DNA of 64,000 nucleotides, taken from positions 47,322 through 111,321 of the forward strand of contig DATNGZ010000041.1 of the NCBI GenBank assembly GCA_035605695.1, in the 5' to 3' direction. Shown here one piece after another: positions 62,380 to 64,000 of this stretch. The position numbers and the translations under genes are program-made. This DNA is from VRUE01 sp035605695 (GTDB lineage Bacteria; Actinomycetota; Thermoleophilia; Solirubrobacterales; 70-9). The notes beneath the pieces were generated by a model. That model was given only the letters and a program-made list of their open reading frames with translations. It did not search any database and was not told the DNA's origin. Within the stretch, counting starts at the first letter, position 1; each line of letters begins with the position of its first letter.

Positions 62380-63159
62380 ATGAAGCTGATGGGTGTCGTC
62401 AACGTCACCCCTGACTCGTTCTCAGACGGTGGCTTGTATCTCGACTCGGATGCGGCCATCGCACACGGCGAGAAGCTTGTCGGGGATGGAGCCCACGTGC
62501 TCGACGTGGGGGGAGAATCGACGCGACCCGGGGCCCGCGAGGTCGATGAGGCAGAGGAGCTGCGCAGGGTTGAGCCGGTAGTGGCGGCGCTGGCCGGCGC
62601 CGCGACTGTCTCTATCGATACCTCGAAGGCGGCTGTCGCCGAGGCGGCGCTGGACGCCGGGGCCTCGATCGTCAATGACGTCACGGCGCTGCGCCGGGAT
62701 CCGGAGATGGCGGCTCTTTGCGCCGAGCGCGGGGCGGGGGTGGTCCTGATGCACATGCCCGGTAATCCGCGAACGATGCAGGACGATCCCCGCTACGACG
62801 ACGTCGTCGACGACATCAGGGCTTTTTTGGCCGAGCGGATCGAGGCGGCGGTTGCTGCCGGCATCGCGGAGGAGCGGATCTGGCTCGACCCCGGGATCGG
62901 GTTCGGCAAGACGGTCGAGCACAACCTCGAGCTGCTGCGGCGCCTGGCGGAGCTACGAGATCTGGGCCGTCCCCTGGTGATCGGCACCTCGCGCAAGAGC
63001 TTCATCGGCAAGATCGACGGGTCCGCGGTGGACGAGCGCCTGGGCGGCTCGATCGCCTCATCGGTGCTTGCCGCCGCTGAGGGCGCCGACGTCCTCCGGG
63101 TTCACGACGTCGCCGAGACCGCCCAGGCAATGCGCGTCGCCGAAGCGGTCCTTGGGTAG
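62380..63159 (+). CDS. folP: Dihydropteroate synthase
   Basis: A 259-residue TIM barrel from ATG 62380 (MKLMGVVNVTPDSFSDGGLY). Signature MGVVNVTPDSFSDGG, GGESTRPGAREV, INDVTALRRDPEM-type NDVTALRRD, MHMPGNPRTMQ, DPGIGFGKTVEHNLELL and GTSRKSFIG are all present, with the pABA/pterin-binding Lys/Arg in place. It joins pABA to dihydropterin pyrophosphate. First of three folate genes that follow ftsH closely (folP-folB gap 9 bp, folB-folK overlap 1 bp). Complete and canonical. Confidence 0.95.
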   Translation: MKLMGVVNVTPDSFSDGGLYLDSDAAIAHGEKLVGDGAHVLDVGGESTRPGAREVDEAEELRRVEPVVAALAGAATVSIDTSKAAVAEAALDAGASIVNDVTALRRDPEMAALCAERGAGVVLMHMPGNPRTMQDDPRYDDVVDDIRAFLAERIEAAVAAGIAEERIWLDPGIGFGKTVEHNLELLRRLAELRDLGRPLVIGTSRKSFIGKIDGSAVDERLGGSIASSVLAAAEGADVLRVHDVAETAQAMRVAEAVLG

Positions 63160-63168
63160 GTTGCCCCG

Positions 63169-63591
63169 ATGGAGTCGCACGACAACGGGATCGAATCGAG
63201 GGTCGAGGTTGAGCTGCGCGGGCTCTCGATCTACACCCACCACGGGGTGAGTGACGCCGAGCAGGAGATCGGCCAGCGGCTCGAGTTCGACATCTCCTTC
63301 GACGTCCCCGACTGCGACGCTGTGCTCACCGACCGGATCGAGGACACCGTCGACTACGCCGAGGTCTGCGACATCGTCGCCCTCGCGGCGACCGAGCGGA
63401 GCTACCGCACGCTCGAGCGCCTGACCCAGGTCGTCGGCGAGCGGCTGATGGAACGCTACCGCTGCGAATCGGTGCGGGTCCGGGCTGCCAAGCCCGAGCC
63501 GCCGCTGCCGCTCGCGATCCAGGAGGTCGCTGTCGAGGTCACACAGGAGCGGACGGAAGAGGAGAGCGAGGAGAACGGCGAGGAGGCGTGA
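63169..63591 (+). CDS. folB: Dihydroneopterin aldolase
   Basis: A 140-residue FolB. Family blocks: VELRGLSIYTHHGVSDAEQE (with the Glu/His region), GQRLEFDISFDVPDC, TVDYAEVCDIVALAA and the C-terminal catalytic Lys in VRVRAAKPEPPLPLAIQEVA. The C-terminal Glu-rich tail (ERTEEESEENGEEA) is extra. It cleaves dihydroneopterin to 6-hydroxymethyl-dihydropterin. Its stop overlaps the folK start by one base. Confidence 0.93.
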   Translation: MESHDNGIESRVEVELRGLSIYTHHGVSDAEQEIGQRLEFDISFDVPDCDAVLTDRIEDTVDYAEVCDIVALAATERSYRTLERLTQVVGERLMERYRCESVRVRAAKPEPPLPLAIQEVAVEVTQERTEEESEENGEEA

Positions 63592-64000
63592 TGGCCTCCC
63601 GCGTCGGCTACCTCGGGCTTGGATCGAACGTAGGGGACCGCGCCTCCCACCTGCGGGCCGCCCTCGAGCTCCTCGGCGAAAACGGGGTCGAGGTCGAGGC
63701 GGTCTCCTCGACCTACGAGACCGAGCCGGTCGGCGAGGTCCTCGACCAGCCCGACTTCCTCAACGCCGCCGCCCGGGTCCGGACCGAGCTCGAGCCCGAG
63801 CGGCTGCTCGACGTCTGCAAGCGAGTCGAGGTCGAGCGCGGCCGGGTCCTCGACGGCCCCCGCCACGCCCCGCGCCCGCTCGACGTCGACCTGCTGCTGC
63901 TCGGCGACCTCGAGCTCGAGACCGACCGCCTCACGCTGCCCCACCGGGAGGTCGGGGGCCGCCGCTTCGTTCTCGTCCCGCTGCTCGAGCTCGACCCCGA
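63591..64000 (+). CDS. folK: HPPK (6-hydroxymethyl-dihydropterin pyrophosphokinase), truncated by window edge
   Basis: From ATG 63591 the first ~136 residues of FolK: GYLGLGSNVGDRASHLRAAL, VSSTYETEPVGEVLDQPDFL (P-loop region) and the RGRVLDGPRHAPRPLDVDLL block with the two Asp metal ligands, then PHREVGGRRFVLVPLLELDP. The end of the gene lies outside the window. It uses ATP to pyrophosphorylate 6-hydroxymethyl-dihydropterin before FolP. Same operon as folP and folB. Confidence 0.93.
   Translation, partial: MASRVGYLGLGSNVGDRASHLRAALELLGENGVEVEAVSSTYETEPVGEVLDQPDFLNAAARVRTELEPERLLDVCKRVEVERGRVLDGPRHAPRPLDVDLLLLGDLELETDRLTLPHREVGGRRFVLVPLLELDP

Overview
The window is high-GC, densely coded DNA with the look of an uncultured or little-studied actinobacterium of the Thermoleophilia/Solirubrobacterales type. 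I infer this from many GTG/TTG starts, several CGGG-type lipoproteins, giant secreted beta-propeller and repeat proteins with a basic Cys-containing tail, collagen-like exported proteins, a likely F420-type oxidoreductase, and the tilS-hpt-ftsH-folP-folB-folK order typical of Actinomycetota. No rRNA, tRNA, CRISPR array, intact transposase or phage gene was recognised.

Layout. 0-6 kb: a MoxR/CoxE-like ATPase and VWA pair (the VWA gene runs off the left edge), a small membrane protein, a PPK2 polyphosphate kinase, a lipoprotein and two adjacent cation/Ca2+ exchangers. 6-30 kb: an accessory zone of exported proteins. It holds three members of an unrecognised 8-Cys secreted family whose mature parts are loaded with TTA leucine codons, a fourth TTA-rich gene broken by two frameshifts, paired lipoproteins, a collagen-like protein and a three-gene operon of giant secreted proteins (15.6-23.6 kb). 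Part of this zone (about 11.7-23.6 kb) is bounded by a decayed copy of the 3' end of typA on the left and by intact typA on the right, like the scar of an inserted or duplicated island. Bcp peroxiredoxin, an acyl-CoA dehydrogenase, a cold-shock protein, an S8/S53-like protease and a TVP38-type membrane protein sit in or beside this zone.

30-40 kb: RecD2-like helicase, cupin, a TetR regulator with a clear palindromic operator, a SnoaL-like protein, a frameshifted luciferase-like oxidoreductase, a YdeI-like protein, an isocitrate-lyase/PEP-mutase family enzyme, rlmN, a cytochrome P450, a metallophosphoesterase and a second collagen-like protein. 40-58 kb: nitrogen assimilation is prominent (type III glutamine synthetase, two Amt transporters, a PII protein), together with a two-domain hydroxyacyl-CoA dehydrogenase/enoyl-CoA hydratase, a sirtuin, a LysR/Usp divergent pair, a HAD hydrolase, a three-domain murein hydrolase and a nucleoside phosphorylase. 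58-64 kb: a MerR-HTH/adenylate cyclase fusion, then tilS, hpt, ftsH and the folate genes folP-folB-folK (folK runs off the right edge).

The most unusual material is the TTA-rich 8-Cys exported family with its shared extended -10 promoter, the typA-flanked secreted-protein island, and several large perfect inverted repeats at gene ends. One repeat (40.7 kb) has crossing complementary segments that could form a pseudoknot. Another (50.9 kb) makes the 3' ends of two convergent genes mirror images. All functions are inferred from reading the sequence; no database search was run.
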